Origin: Companilactobacillus huachuanensis
GTDB lineage: Bacteria; Bacillota; Bacilli; Lactobacillales; Lactobacillaceae
Direction of reading: 5' to 3'
Assembly: GCF_005404815.1 (NCBI RefSeq)
Contig: NZ_BJDF01000013.1
Location: 1-64,000, forward strand
Length of the DNA: 64,000 nt
A model generated the notes under the pieces. That model was not told the origin of the DNA and searched no databases. It worked only from the letters and a program-made list of their open reading frames with translations. Numbering within the stretch: the stretch's first letter is position 1; each line of letters starts with the position of its first letter. Both the position numbers and the translations under genes were made by a program. Shown one piece after another: positions 17,486 to 27,423 of the stretch.

Positions 17486-19972
17486 TTACGTATTATTAAC
17501 TGAATCTGATACTGTCCAAGTTAAAGTTCCCGTGTATTGGCCTGCGGTACTGAGACCAAGTTGTTTCAGGAGTAAACCGGTACTGTTTGTCCAATTATCA
17601 GAAATATCTGTAGTGGTATCAGTGTCTGGAGAAGAAGTATCCTCATCAATTAATGTTGGCGTTGTACTAAGAGTGTTGTATTGTGAGGAACTATTTTTCT
17701 TATAGACCAAAGCCATATTTTCGTTTAAAGTTTCGCCATTGAGATATAGACCATTGGTTGTAACGTTTAATTGCCATGGTTCACGAAAACTTGTAACGCT
17801 GAGATCAAAAGCATTCTTTCGTGGCAGGTATTCAGTGGAGTCACCATAATTGATATCCTTGAATTCTAAGCTTTTAGAGACTTCCATGCTTAGGGATTCA
17901 TTTTGCTGAGTTACAACATTATAAGTGATTGTGTTGGAAACCAAGCCGTTGGTTGTATCAATTGCTTTGACGGTAACTTTATTGGTCGACCCTAGAGTAA
18001 ATAAATTCCAGAAAGCTGTGTCATCATTGATTAGACTCTTTAGGTCAATAGTTTGATTGAAACTGGTACCTGTAGCGCTGGAACCAACAGTATAAGTCTT
18101 GTCGCCAGCAGTAATTTGATAAACGATGTTGGTACTGCTAGTTGTATCACCAAAGCTATGATTATCACTGTAGTCCAAAGTGGTTGGCAAGTCTAAAGTG
18201 GCATTGTCTTGTTTGTAGAGTAAATCTATTTCATCACTAGAATTAGCATTTGCCAAGTCCAAGGTATATTGAGGAGTAGTTAAAATCGTAAAGGCAGGAC
18301 TGTTAGTTGAAGCAATTGAATTGGAGCCACTAAAGGTAGCCACGGCCCTTGAAACGTTGATATCGCTTGTCGTATTGTTAACTGCCTTGGCATTAATAGT
18401 GATTTGGGCAGTTTTTCCGGAAGCATCAGTGGTTTCACCGATTTTTTTTGCTAAAGTATGTTGCAAGCTGTTATCCACTAATTCATTGGCACTGATAGTT
18501 TCAGTTGTGCCATCACCGTATGTGATCGTAGCAATGTTATTAGAGGCATCTGGTGTAAGAGTGACATCATCAGGAATTTTAATTTTAGCAGCGATATCTT
18601 GCCAATCTACATTACCATTGAGGTAATTCAAGTTGTAATTCAATTTGAGAGAATCGCCATTGGCCACAGTATTGTCAGTTGATGTATCAGTAATTTCCTT
18701 ATTATTTAAAGTCGTATCAACAATGTTGGCGTCAGCATCAGAATTAAGCAAGTCAGGAATGGAATCAAAAGCAACTAATTTACTAGCAACACTGGTAGAA
18801 GGACCATTGGCGGCCGTGAAACCCCAGCGAACTTTGCCGTCAGTTGTGTTTAATTTTGAGGTATCAACATCAATAGATTTGGAAAACGGAACGCTATAAC
18901 CACTAGTTAATGTATTATCACTGTAATCAAGGTTTTTATCATTAAAATTATACGATAATGTTCCCGTAGTACTACCACTGGCAGCGGGTGTCCAATTAAT
19001 AGTAACGTGATGCCAGTAAAGAGGACTGCCGTTTTGATCCTCAGTATCAATTAAGTAAGCTTCTTTACTACTTTTATGCATTAGAACGTAACCTGCTGTC
19101 CAGGGACTATAAGCACTTACGGCAGCACCAGAGAAGACTGTTGAATAATAGGAATCGGCAAATCCGGGGTAAGTTAAAGCAATATGCCCATAACCACCAC
19201 CAGCCCCGTACTTTGCGTCACTACCAAATCCTAAAGAACTTGATGGTAACGTGCTCAATTGAGTGTCATAACCATCTAAAGAGAAATAAGATCCTAATCC
19301 TGATCCCGTAAAGAGTCCAGAGTTATTGTTGATGGGTGCCGTTGGCAAATAAAAACTGTTATTTGCGGTATCAAATTCTAGGGCAACACTATTTTGAATG
19401 GCCGTTTTTTGAATATAACTTTGGGTGGCGTTGGATCCAGTAAAAAGATTATATCCTGAAGCATCATAACCATAAACACCCATACCTTCGAGTCCAGCAC
19501 CTAAGGCACCAACGCCATTGCTATCATTTTGAAGAACAAAAGCAATTCCTTCACTATTGATATCAGAGGTATCTTCGTTTCCTGATCCAAAGTATAGCCA
19601 AGCCGAAATAGTTTGCTTTTTGTTAATATCAAAACTTTGATTTGTGGACCACATTGATCCATAAGTATTGTGACCACTAGCGAGAGCTACAATATTACCA
19701 TTGCTAGAGTTAGCACCAGTGTTATCGACAATTTGAGCCGAATTAGTTGTATAAATATCTTTGCTGTCAATCTTAGTTGGAGCGGCATTTGACATGTAGC
19801 TGCCAACACTAATACCAGTTGGGGCGCTTTTCAAGACATTCAAGTCAGTGCTACTAGTTAAAGCAGCCGAAACTGATTTAGTATTAAGTGCTGTGATAAT
19901 AAAAATATTTATGACTGCAAAACAAATAAGTCATAAACTTTTCCTCAAATGATTCCGATTCCTCATGCGCAT
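17486..19972 (-). pseudogene. Lectin-like WxL surface protein with stop in the signal peptide
   Basis: The frame starts at ATG 19972 after GGGAGG and would give a normal signal peptide ending SVSAA, but codon 14 is TGA (19931-19933). The remaining frame runs without a break for almost 800 codons. It contains an L-type-lectin-like region (WLYFGSGN, GIAFVLQND, VALEFDT) and Ser/Thr/Asn-rich modules. The last 130 residues resemble a WxL domain (WQLNVTTNG, GTLTWTVSDS), which binds peptidoglycan. A restart at TTG 19843 would make a protein without a signal. I infer a recent nonsense mutation; read-through or a sequencing error are alternatives. Confidence 0.8.
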
Positions 19973-20008
19973 TGTCCTCCCTCAGTTAAGAACAATTCAA
20001 TTATATAA

Positions 20009-20341
20009 CTAAAGGTTGAAAGTTTAGTTAAGTATGCCGTTTCCAGAGATGAGGGTATTCAATTGCTGCGCGGAACGGCCCGAGCCTGGGAAGCGGTCTC
20101 GAACCTCGGTTGAAGCCTCGCAAACCCCGCGAGTCTTCAACGCGCCCGGTGGTGTAATTGCTGAAGCAATAACGCCACTTTCGCAGCAAATGAATACTCT
20201 CAGCTCTTCCAACTAATTTATTCTTTTAATGGCAGGAACAATAAATTAAGATTTTTGATTATTTAGATTGGGCTTTAAATAAGTTAGCTCTAGGTCTGTA
20301 ACTACAACGTTTATATCACTTTTTTACCTTTCAACCTTCAG
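20009..20341 (+). repeat. Structured repeat element E6 (long form, with TSD)
   Basis: Bounded by CTAAAGGTTGAAAG and ACCTTTCAACCTTCAG; TTATATAA occurs at 20001-20008 and 20342-20349 as an 8-bp target duplication. The core is complete. Confidence 0.93.
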
Positions 20342-20349
20342 TTATATAA

Positions 20350-20617
20350 ATGATAATTTCATACATTGTATCACTATGCAAATCATAGTTCATTCATATA
20401 GTAATAACAATTTATACATATAATGATTATTTTTACAAAAAATGTAGATATTAGGAAAAATGTATTCATTATTTTATTTATAATTTATTCAAAAAATAAT
20501 CTTAAGCTGATATGAATGTTATGTTTGATAGTATTTTCAATCTCTAGTTGGCAGCAATATTTGCTAAAAGTTGTATGATATTAAAGAGAGACACAACAAC
20601 TATTAGGAGGCATTACG
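20350..20617. other. Gene-free AT-rich region before the CAT-like gene
   Basis: About 270 bp of AT-rich sequence with no coding frame. The promoter of the acetyltransferase gene must lie here; GTATGATATTAAAG near 20571 is a possible -10 region, without a clear -35. Confidence 0.4.
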
Positions 20618-21262
20618 ATGGCATTCACGAAAATAGATTTAGACAGTTGGAGTCGTAAAGAAGTTTTTGAACATTTTATTGATCAAAAGACGACATATAG
20701 TGCAACACATGAAATAAATATTGAAACAGCATTAAGCTTTGCCAAGAAAAATGACTATAAATTCTACCCATTATTTATCTATGCAGTTTTGCGCGTTATT
20801 AACTCCAATTATTTGTACCGTATGGATTTCAATGAACAAGGTGAACTGGGCTTTTACGACAGTAGTACGGCTTTTTATTCTATTTTTGATGATAAACGGG
20901 AAATATTCTCCAATATTGATACGGAAGACACATACACATTTGCGGAATTTCATCGTGATTATTTGGATGATATTGCTAAATACCGTGACACTGGCAAACT
21001 ATTTCCTAAGCAACCAATTCCTCAAAATATTGTCAATATTTCAATGATTCCGTGGGCCAGTTTCGATAGTTTCAATTTAAATATTGGTAATAATGACAAT
21101 TACTTATTACCTATTGTAACGGCTAGCAAATTTCAAAAGCGTTCTGATGGAATCAAGTTGCCAGTATCATTCCAAATTCATCATGCTGTCTGTGATGGAT
21201 ATCAAACAGCACAATTTTTCAATAAATTACAGGAAATTTTGAATGAACCTGAAGAATTATAA
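20618..21262 (+). CDS. Chloramphenicol acetyltransferase-like protein (CAT family)
   Basis: 214 aa, the size of classical trimeric type A CATs, with an excellent TTAGGAGG site before ATG. The C-terminal motif FQIHHAVCDGYQTAQFF contains the HHxxxDG catalytic His. PWASFDSFNLNI corresponds to the usual PW.sF…N region. The family acetylates chloramphenicol with acetyl-CoA. Chromosomal homologues are common in lactobacilli and may be poorly active, so resistance should not be assumed. A terminator follows. Confidence 0.85.
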   Translation: MAFTKIDLDSWSRKEVFEHFIDQKTTYSATHEINIETALSFAKKNDYKFYPLFIYAVLRVINSNYLYRMDFNEQGELGFYDSSTAFYSIFDDKREIFSNIDTEDTYTFAEFHRDYLDDIAKYRDTGKLFPKQPIPQNIVNISMIPWASFDSFNLNIGNNDNYLLPIVTASKFQKRSDGIKLPVSFQIHHAVCDGYQTAQFFNKLQEILNEPEEL

Positions 21263-21351
21263 AATGACTTGTCTTAGAGTGTACTTTAAGGTTTATAATT
21301 GTAAACAAGATGGACCTTTTCAGTAAATAAATAGTTGAGGGTTACCAAATA

Positions 21352-21388
21352 AATAAGACATTGCACGTTGTGTAGGTCTTATTTTTTG
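21352..21388 (+). terminator. Terminator after CAT-like gene
   Basis: AATAAGAC and GTCTTATTTTTT flank a 16-base loop. Confidence 0.7.
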
Positions 21389-21441
21389 TTGGTAAATAAG
21401 GTGGAAAGAAGTAGAGGGGCACGAGTAGAAATCGTAAAATT

Positions 21442-22905
21442 TTGGTTACCTTCGCATTAGTTTTGTCGAATATGATGGCAGGGCTTGATGCAACGATAAT
21501 CAATACTGCGCTACCTGCAATAATTAGTGACTTGCATGGTATTCAGTATATGGGATGGATCGTCGCCATTTTCTTATTAGGGATGGCCGTTTCAACACCG
21601 TTATGGAGTAAATTTGGAGAAAAGAAGGGTAATAAGGTTGCCTATATCACTGCGACAGCAGTTTTCATGATTGGAGCACTGTTTCAAGGATTAGCTCCTA
21701 ATATTATCTGGTTTATTACAGCCAGAAGTGTCATGGGTATTGGTGCTGGTGGGATGAATACAATTCCCTTCATTATCTATTCCCAAATTTTCAAGAATAT
21801 TAAACGTCGTTCGCAAGTTATCGGAATTGCCTCGGCGGGATTTAGTGGGACATCAATCGTCGGACCGCTAATTGGTGGTTGGATCGTTGACGCGTTCAGT
21901 TGGCACTGGGTGTTCTATATTAATTTGCCACTAGCATTATTGTCAATTACGATTGTGGCGATTTTCTTCAATATTAAAGAGAAATTGAATGAAGAAAAAG
22001 TTGATTATCACGGGGCCATTTTGATGGTACTCGGTTTGACCTCATTTTTGATTGGGATTCAGATGTTAGGAGTATCGTCAATTTTTGTTACGTTAGGATT
22101 CATTGCTCTGGGAGCGGTACTGATTTTTTGGATGTCACGTGTTGAAAGTCGAGTTGATGACCCCATCGTACCTAATCGTTTGTTTAAAAACGAAAAGTTA
22201 GTTATTGATTTGATTTTATTTGCCCTATTGTGGGGCTCATTTGTCGCTTTCAATATCTACATTCCAATGTGGGCCCAAGGTATTATGGGACTCAGTGCCT
22301 TAGTCGGGGGAATGACTCAGATTCCGGGTGCCATTGCTAATTTCTTTGGTTCGGAGTTGGAGCCATTTATGCAACGTCGGATGAGTCGTTATACAATTAT
22401 TGCGATTGGAACAGCCTCATTCTTGATTTCATTCGCCGGATTGTACTGGGCTAATCAAACTGCCAGTTATACATTCCTACTGATCATGGGTGTTTTTGAA
22501 GGATTCGGTATCGGTATCTGTTTCAATGCCTTGTTGATCGCCGTGCAATTTGATGTTGAGACACGGGATGTGCCAATTTCAACGTCATTCGCTTACTTGG
22601 TCAGAATTTTGAGTCAAACATTTATGTCTTCTATTTATGGTGTTATTTTGAACTTGGCCTTAATTAAAGGTGTTAGAGAAAGTCATGGCCATATTACAAT
22701 GGGAATGATGAATAAGTTGAGTAACGCTGCCGTAGCAAAAGAGTTACCGAAGGCTTATGTTCCAGAAATGAAACGAATTTTCTTTTCAGGGATTCACAAT
22801 ATCATGTTGTCGGCTTTTATTCTGATTATTTTGGTTATTATAATTTTGATCTATTTGTTCAGACGTGAGGCGGTTAAGAAACATGCTGAGGTTCAGACAG
22901 ATTAA
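21442..22905 (+). CDS. DHA2-type MFS multidrug exporter
   Basis: 487 aa, about fourteen hydrophobic segments. Motifs are GLDATIINTALPAII, KFGEKKGNKVAYI (motif A position) and GPLIGGWIVDAFSWHWVFYINLP (motif C and the following helix, split here by position only). This is the QacA/EmrB group. The start is uncertain: TTG 21442 has no close ribosome site, and the in-frame stretch upstream (to TAG 21412) has AGAGGGGC but no normal start codon. A non-standard start or a small indel is possible. A TetR gene lies downstream beyond element E7. Confidence 0.82.
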   Translation: MVTFALVLSNMMAGLDATIINTALPAIISDLHGIQYMGWIVAIFLLGMAVSTPLWSKFGEKKGNKVAYITATAVFMIGALFQGLAPNIIWFITARSVMGIGAGGMNTIPFIIYSQIFKNIKRRSQVIGIASAGFSGTSIVGPLIGGWIVDAFSWHWVFYINLPLALLSITIVAIFFNIKEKLNEEKVDYHGAILMVLGLTSFLIGIQMLGVSSIFVTLGFIALGAVLIFWMSRVESRVDDPIVPNRLFKNEKLVIDLILFALLWGSFVAFNIYIPMWAQGIMGLSALVGGMTQIPGAIANFFGSELEPFMQRRMSRYTIIAIGTASFLISFAGLYWANQTASYTFLLIMGVFEGFGIGICFNALLIAVQFDVETRDVPISTSFAYLVRILSQTFMSSIYGVILNLALIKGVRESHGHITMGMMNKLSNAAVAKELPKAYVPEMKRIFFSGIHNIMLSAFILIILVIIILIYLFRREAVKKHAEVQTD

Positions 22906-22922
22906 AAGAATTTTTATACTAA

Positions 22923-23205
22923 TTAAAGGTTGAAAGTTTAGTTAAATATGCCGTTTCCAGAGCTGAGAGTATTCATTTGCTACGCGGAACGGCTCGAGCC
23001 AAAGAACGGTCTCAAGCCTCGGTTGAAGCCTCGCAAAACCCGCGAGTCTTCAACACGCCCGGTGGTGTAAGAGCTGAAGCTCTAACGCCACTTTCGCTGC
23101 AAATGAATACTCTCAGCTCTTCCAACTCGTTTGTTTTTTAATAGAAGGAATAATAAAGTGAAAGCTACTAATTGTTTAAATAAATTAATATAGCCATTGT
23201 TGTTC
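22923..23205 (+). repeat. Structured repeat element E7 (long form, rearranged 3' arm)
   Basis: Begins TTAAAGGTTGAAAG and has the complete core with a compensated P4 (AGAGC/GCTCT). After AAATAAATTA the 3' arm reads ATATAGCCATTGTTGTTCC, which is the reverse complement of the normal 3' arm. The right terminal repeat is absent. It lies upstream of tetR, opposite in orientation to E8. Confidence 0.88.
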
Positions 23206-23386
23206 CAGATGTAGACGCTTAGTAAAGAATGAAAGTTTTATCTTTGTTATATAACGGCACTCAACTACAATTAAATTTTCCAAAGTGTCTGGAATTATTA
23301 AATCCAAATAACTCGATTCTTGTATAACAATGCTAGGCTGACTAGAATTGAGTTCAGTCGTAAAGGATATATTGGAGGTAGTGCTT

Positions 23387-23947
23387 GTGACTTCGAAAAT
23401 ATTATCAAAAGAAAGAATTATTAAGACAGCTATGAACTTGATCAACCATCAAGAACAACTGAATTTTACTAAGTTAAGTAAAATATTGGGAACTAGAGCT
23501 CAAGCATTGTACAATTATTTCCCTGATATTACGGCAATAAAAGTGGCAGTAGCTGCTCAATTTTATAAAGATTTGGAAGTTCGGCTACGAGCTGATTTGT
23601 TGGGTTTAACAGATGAACAAGCCGTTAAAATATTTTCCAATGTGGCGGTCCAGTATTCGTTAGGAAAATTTTATTTAGTACAACAAATTATTAGTATTCC
23701 ACCTGATCGGTTACATGATGCCGAATTTGAACAGAGTTTTCGGAGCCTTCAACTAATTTTGATAGGATTGTTGAAACCAATAGTAAAAATTGAATCGGAA
23801 CAATTGGTCATATCTAGAATGATATTCAATTTGATTATTGGCGAAATACTTTGCGCAGGTTATGGTCGTTTTGACAATGCTTTGATTAATACACGCGACA
23901 GTTTCAATCAGATGCTTGAAAAAATATTATCTGATCAAAATAAATGA
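23387..23947 (+). CDS. TetR-family transcriptional regulator
   Basis: About 186 aa from GTG 23387, chosen because GGAGGT lies 7 bp upstream; the frame extends 13 codons further without a site. The N-terminal helix-turn-helix is ERIIKTAMNLINHQEQLNFT followed by KLSKILGTRAQALYNYF, the TetR pattern. The C-terminal ligand domain is all-helical. It probably regulates the DHA2 exporter upstream. Elements E7 and E8 flank the gene in inverted orientation, so the segment could invert by recombination. Confidence 0.82.
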   Translation: MTSKILSKERIIKTAMNLINHQEQLNFTKLSKILGTRAQALYNYFPDITAIKVAVAAQFYKDLEVRLRADLLGLTDEQAVKIFSNVAVQYSLGKFYLVQQIISIPPDRLHDAEFEQSFRSLQLILIGLLKPIVKIESEQLVISRMIFNLIIGEILCAGYGRFDNALINTRDSFNQMLEKILSDQNK

Positions 23948-23960
23948 ATTTATTTAAGAC

Positions 23961-24281
23961 CTGAAGGTTGAAAGGTAAAAAATTAATATAACCATTGTTA
24001 TTACAGGTACAGAGCCAATTTATTTAAATAATCAGAAATAGTTGTTTTATAGTTCCTGTTATTAAAGAAATAAACTAGTCGGAAGAACTGAGAGTATTCA
24101 TTTGCAGCGAAAGTGGCGTTATTGCTTCAGCAATTACACCACCGGGCGTGTTGGAGACTCGCGGGTTTTGCGAGGCTTCAACCGAGGTCCGAGACCGTAC
24201 TTTGGCTCGGGCCGTTCCGCGCAGCAATTGAATACTCTCAGCTCTGGAGACGGCATACTTAATTAAACTTTTAACCTTTAG
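23961..24281 (-). repeat. Structured repeat element E8 (long form, with TSD)
   Basis: Complete minus-strand copy. On the plus strand it is bounded by CTGAAGGTTGAAAGGT and AACCTTTAG, with TTAAGAC at 23954-23960 and 24282-24288 as a 7-bp target duplication. Confidence 0.93.
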
Positions 24282-24289
24282 TTAAGACA

Positions 24290-24338
24290 AATAAGAGTGA
24301 TAATCCCAAGCTAAATCAGGATTATCACTCTTATTTTT
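24290..24338. terminator. Strong perfect terminator
   Basis: AATAAGAGTGATAATCC and GGATTATCACTCTTATT pair over 17 bp, with T/A runs on both sides. It ends the matrixin gene. Confidence 0.88.
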
Positions 24339-24341
24339 GTA

Positions 24342-25031
24342 CTATTTATAAATATTCTTAAGTCCATTTAAATCAGCTTCCGATAATTTGAAAACACCTT
24401 GATCAACGGGGTACATGACAGAATTGGTGTAAGAACTGTGAGCTAATCCTAAGGCGTGACCCAATTCGTGCATTGCTACAGAATTTTTTATTGCCATATT
24501 TGGATAGGTGATATTTAGTCCAGCTCGGCCACTGTTGATTGCATAATGGTCTAGCTGCAAGGCAGATGGACCACCGTTGCCTAATTCAACGGTATTTGAA
24601 GCAAAATTTTCAATTTTTTTGTGATAGACAAAGAAAGTAATGTTATTTTGATTTGGTTGAGCAGCTCCAGGAATCAGTTTAACGATACCAGTGTTGTTGT
24701 AATTATCTATAGCATTTTGGAAAACTTGTCGCGCATTTGATGGAACATTATTTTTGAAATGATAATAGTAAGTATTGGAAGTGTGCATATTTTTCAGTGG
24801 TGACTCAATTGGTGTAGAAACTTTGCCAACTTGATTGTCAGAAGTTGTTTTCACGTGACCGCTGAGTTTTTTATCAATGTTTGTTTTAATCAGATAGACG
24901 TATGGTTGCATACGAGTGTTGGTTGCTTTAATTTCATTTTTGACCTGAGGAACAATCTCGGGATGAACTTCGACAACAACGAAGGCCGCTGCCAAAATGA
25001 TTATCCAAGCAATCCATGAATTTTTTCTCAT
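24342..25031 (-). CDS. Membrane-anchored matrixin-type metalloprotease
   Basis: 229 aa. A single N-terminal hydrophobic segment (residues 7-22) acts as an uncleaved anchor or signal. The C-terminal half carries AMHELGHALGLAH, the HExxHxxGxxH zinc site of metzincins, followed by NSVMYP, which supplies the Met-turn. This places it with the matrixin/M10-like peptidases common in lactobacilli. It acts outside the membrane; substrates are unknown. It stands alone between a strong terminator and the PTS promoter region. Confidence 0.88.
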   Translation of the reverse strand: MRKNSWIAWIIILAAAFVVVEVHPEIVPQVKNEIKATNTRMQPYVYLIKTNIDKKLSGHVKTTSDNQVGKVSTPIESPLKNMHTSNTYYYHFKNNVPSNARQVFQNAIDNYNNTGIVKLIPGAAQPNQNNITFFVYHKKIENFASNTVELGNGGPSALQLDHYAINSGRAGLNITYPNMAIKNSVAMHELGHALGLAHSSYTNSVMYPVDQGVFKLSEADLNGLKNIYK

Positions 25032-25363
25032 CTGTACTCCTTAAAAATTCATTTTTGTCTATGTAATCATAGTTTTTTAGACTACGCTTGTCCACTCAAT
25101 TGATTTAAAAAAGCTATTTTGATAATTGACTTAGTTGGACTGCCACGTTTAATTAATTTTAATCTTAGAATTATCTTCATCGTAAGAGTAAAGGCCGATA
25201 CGACGTAAAATATGGGAAGGATACCGTAAAATTTTAGCTACGCTTTAAGTTTAAAATTTGCGGATCTTTTATGACTTCGAGAGATAAAGAGCTTACTTTA
25301 CGGCAATTTGGAGTTGAAATAGTAAGCCTATTCGAAAATATAAGCAATATTAGTTCGAATAAA
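25032..25363. other. Gene-free region upstream of the PTS promoter
   Basis: About 330 bp without an intact frame. A short minus-strand frame near 25255-25290 vaguely recalls the C-terminus of a GntR/UTRA regulator, which would suit a PTS locus, but it is too short and broken to call. Confidence 0.35.
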
Positions 25364-25406
25364 TTGACTAAAAACATGTTTAAACATATAATGTAAGCGT
25401 AAACAA
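25364..25406 (+). promoter_or_regulatory. Promoter and overlapping cre site of the PTS operon
   Basis: TTGACT (25364-25369), a 17-bp spacer and TATAAT (25387-25392). The sequence ATGTAAGCGTAAACAA (25391-25406) fits the cre consensus WTGNAANCGNWNNCW and overlaps the -10 and start region, so CcpA should repress the operon when preferred sugars are present. Confidence 0.85.
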
Positions 25407-25441
25407 ATTTCGTTTGAAATTCAAAAAGGGGAATGAACGTT

Positions 25442-27406
25442 ATGAAAAATCAAACACTTATTTCATTAGTTGCACCTGCTGATGGTAAACTTCTAACGCT
25501 AGAAAAAGTTGCTGATCCGGTATTTTCACAAGGATTAATGGGACAAGGATTAGCAATTGAACCCACTTCTGGAGAGATTGTTGCGCCAGTCGCAGGAACT
25601 ATTACTTTAGTTTCAGAGACTAAGCATGCCTTTGGTATCAAAACTAAAGAAGGCGCAGATATTTTAGTTCATTTAGGGATTGATACTGTTGAACTTGAGG
25701 GCAAACCTTTTCAAGTCAAGATTAAACAGGGTGATATCGTCACAGCTGGCGAAGCAGTTGTAAACATGGATCTTTCGGCAATTGAAGCTGCTGGCAAAGA
25801 GACAACCGTTATTTTAGCAATTACCAATAGTAATGATATTTTACAGAATTTGATGATAAGCGGTTCTGATCAAGATGTTAGAGCAGGTTCTACAATCGCA
25901 GTGGCCGCAATCAAAACTACTGAGAAGGTTGCGATGAAACCTCCTAAAAGTGGTGGAAAATACGATCAATTAGCTACTGACATTATTGAGAATGTTGGTG
26001 GAGTGGAAAATATTAACAGTTTGATTCACTGTATAACTAGATTACGTTTTTATTTAAAAGATTCATCCAAAGCAAATGATAAAATTATTGAAAATATGGA
26101 TGGGGTTATCTCAGTTGCAAAGGCTGGTGGACAATATCAAGTTGTTATTGGACAAGCGGTAACAGATGTTTATGACGCTGTTATTTCACAGATTGGATCC
26201 AAATTCTCAAATGACGATGCTACAGCAGAAGCGGTTGATCAATCAACTAACGAGGTTCATGGCTTTTGGCCTCGAATCAAACAAGGTGCCAGTAATTTTA
26301 TTGGCGTTTTAACAGCATCAATGATTCCAATCATTGGTATTTTAGCTGGTTCTGGTATTTTGAAAGGGATTCTTGCAGCGCTAACTGGTTTCAATGTTCT
26401 TTCGACAACAAGTGGGACTTATGTACTGCTGAATGCCATTGGTGATGCAACCTTTTATTTTTTACCAGTGGTTCTAGGATTTACGGCAGCCAAAAAATTA
26501 GGATCAGATCCGATTGTATTGGCAATCGTTGGTGGAATATTGATTTATCCACAGATAATTACTTTAGCAAGTAAAGCCAGTACCGCTAGTACTAGTTTTC
26601 TAGGAATTCCCACAACCTTAATTTCCTACACATCATCAGTATTTCCAATTATTGTGGCTGCATGGTTAGGGAAATATGTTGAAAAGTTCTTGAAGAAAAT
26701 TATTCCAATGTATGTCAGAAGTGTTTTCGTACCCATCTTAGAGGCAATGATATTGAGTCTGGTAGTTATTATCGGTGTTGGACCAATCATTACGATAATT
26801 AGTAAAGGACTTTCCAACGGACTAGTTTCAATCTATAACTTCAGTCCAACTTTATCCGGCCTTGTTCTTGGCGGTGTATATCAAACTATGGTAATTTTTG
26901 GATTACACTGGGGACTTATCCCGATTGTTATTAATGATATTGCCACAAATGGTCACAGTTATATTAACTCGATTCTTTCTATTACAATGGTTGCCCAAGG
27001 TGGAGCAGTTCTAGCTGTTTTCTTGAAGACTAAGGATAAACACTTGAAAGAAATGTCTTTAGCAGCCGCTATTTCCGCATTCTGTGGGGTTACCGAACCA
27101 GCCCTTTATGGTGTAAACTTGAAATACAAACGAGTCTTTGTCGTAGCAAGTATTGCCAGTGCCCTTGGTGGCGCATTGACCGGGTTCTTAAGGGTCGATA
27201 ATTATGCCTTATCTGGTGCATTGATTGGATTTCCAGCATTTATTACACCAGGTGTCGGCATAGGCAGCAATTTCTATGGTTACTTGATTTCACATTATGC
27301 TACGTTATTAATTGCTGTAACGCTGGTATACTTCTTCGGCTTCACAGATAAAATGTTAACAAAAAAGGCTAATCCGATGAATTTAGATAATATTGAGGTG
27401 GCTTAA
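25442..27406 (+). CDS. PTS permease EIIABC, beta-glucoside/sucrose/trehalose group
   Basis: 654 aa from ATG 25442, chosen because AAAAGGGG is 8 bp upstream; ATG 25433 is too close to it. Domain order is IIA-IIB-IIC. IIA (about 1-165) has ILVHLGIDTVEL with the phospho-His. IIB (about 175-260) has the phospho-Cys in HCITRLRF. IIC (about 285-640) is membrane-embedded and carries GVTEPALYG. It imports and phosphorylates a glucoside; which one is not clear. The cre-overlapped promoter shows catabolite control. A hydrolase gene follows at 17 bp, with no phosphoglycosidase in sight. Confidence 0.88.
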   Translation: MKNQTLISLVAPADGKLLTLEKVADPVFSQGLMGQGLAIEPTSGEIVAPVAGTITLVSETKHAFGIKTKEGADILVHLGIDTVELEGKPFQVKIKQGDIVTAGEAVVNMDLSAIEAAGKETTVILAITNSNDILQNLMISGSDQDVRAGSTIAVAAIKTTEKVAMKPPKSGGKYDQLATDIIENVGGVENINSLIHCITRLRFYLKDSSKANDKIIENMDGVISVAKAGGQYQVVIGQAVTDVYDAVISQIGSKFSNDDATAEAVDQSTNEVHGFWPRIKQGASNFIGVLTASMIPIIGILAGSGILKGILAALTGFNVLSTTSGTYVLLNAIGDATFYFLPVVLGFTAAKKLGSDPIVLAIVGGILIYPQIITLASKASTASTSFLGIPTTLISYTSSVFPIIVAAWLGKYVEKFLKKIIPMYVRSVFVPILEAMILSLVVIIGVGPIITIISKGLSNGLVSIYNFSPTLSGLVLGGVYQTMVIFGLHWGLIPIVINDIATNGHSYINSILSITMVAQGGAVLAVFLKTKDKHLKEMSLAAAISAFCGVTEPALYGVNLKYKRVFVVASIASALGGALTGFLRVDNYALSGALIGFPAFITPGVGIGSNFYGYLISHYATLLIAVTLVYFFGFTDKMLTKKANPMNLDNIEVA

Positions 27407-27423
27407 TAGTAAGGGGATATCTT

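Noticed and set aside
20618-21262. Mobile chloramphenicol-resistance cassette
   Set aside because: The CAT-like gene has no flanking transposase, and neighbouring E6 is a small non-coding element; it looks like a chromosomal homologue.
25250-25330. Remnant of a GntR/UTRA regulator next to the PTS operon
   Set aside because: Only a dozen loosely similar residues with stops around them; not enough to call.
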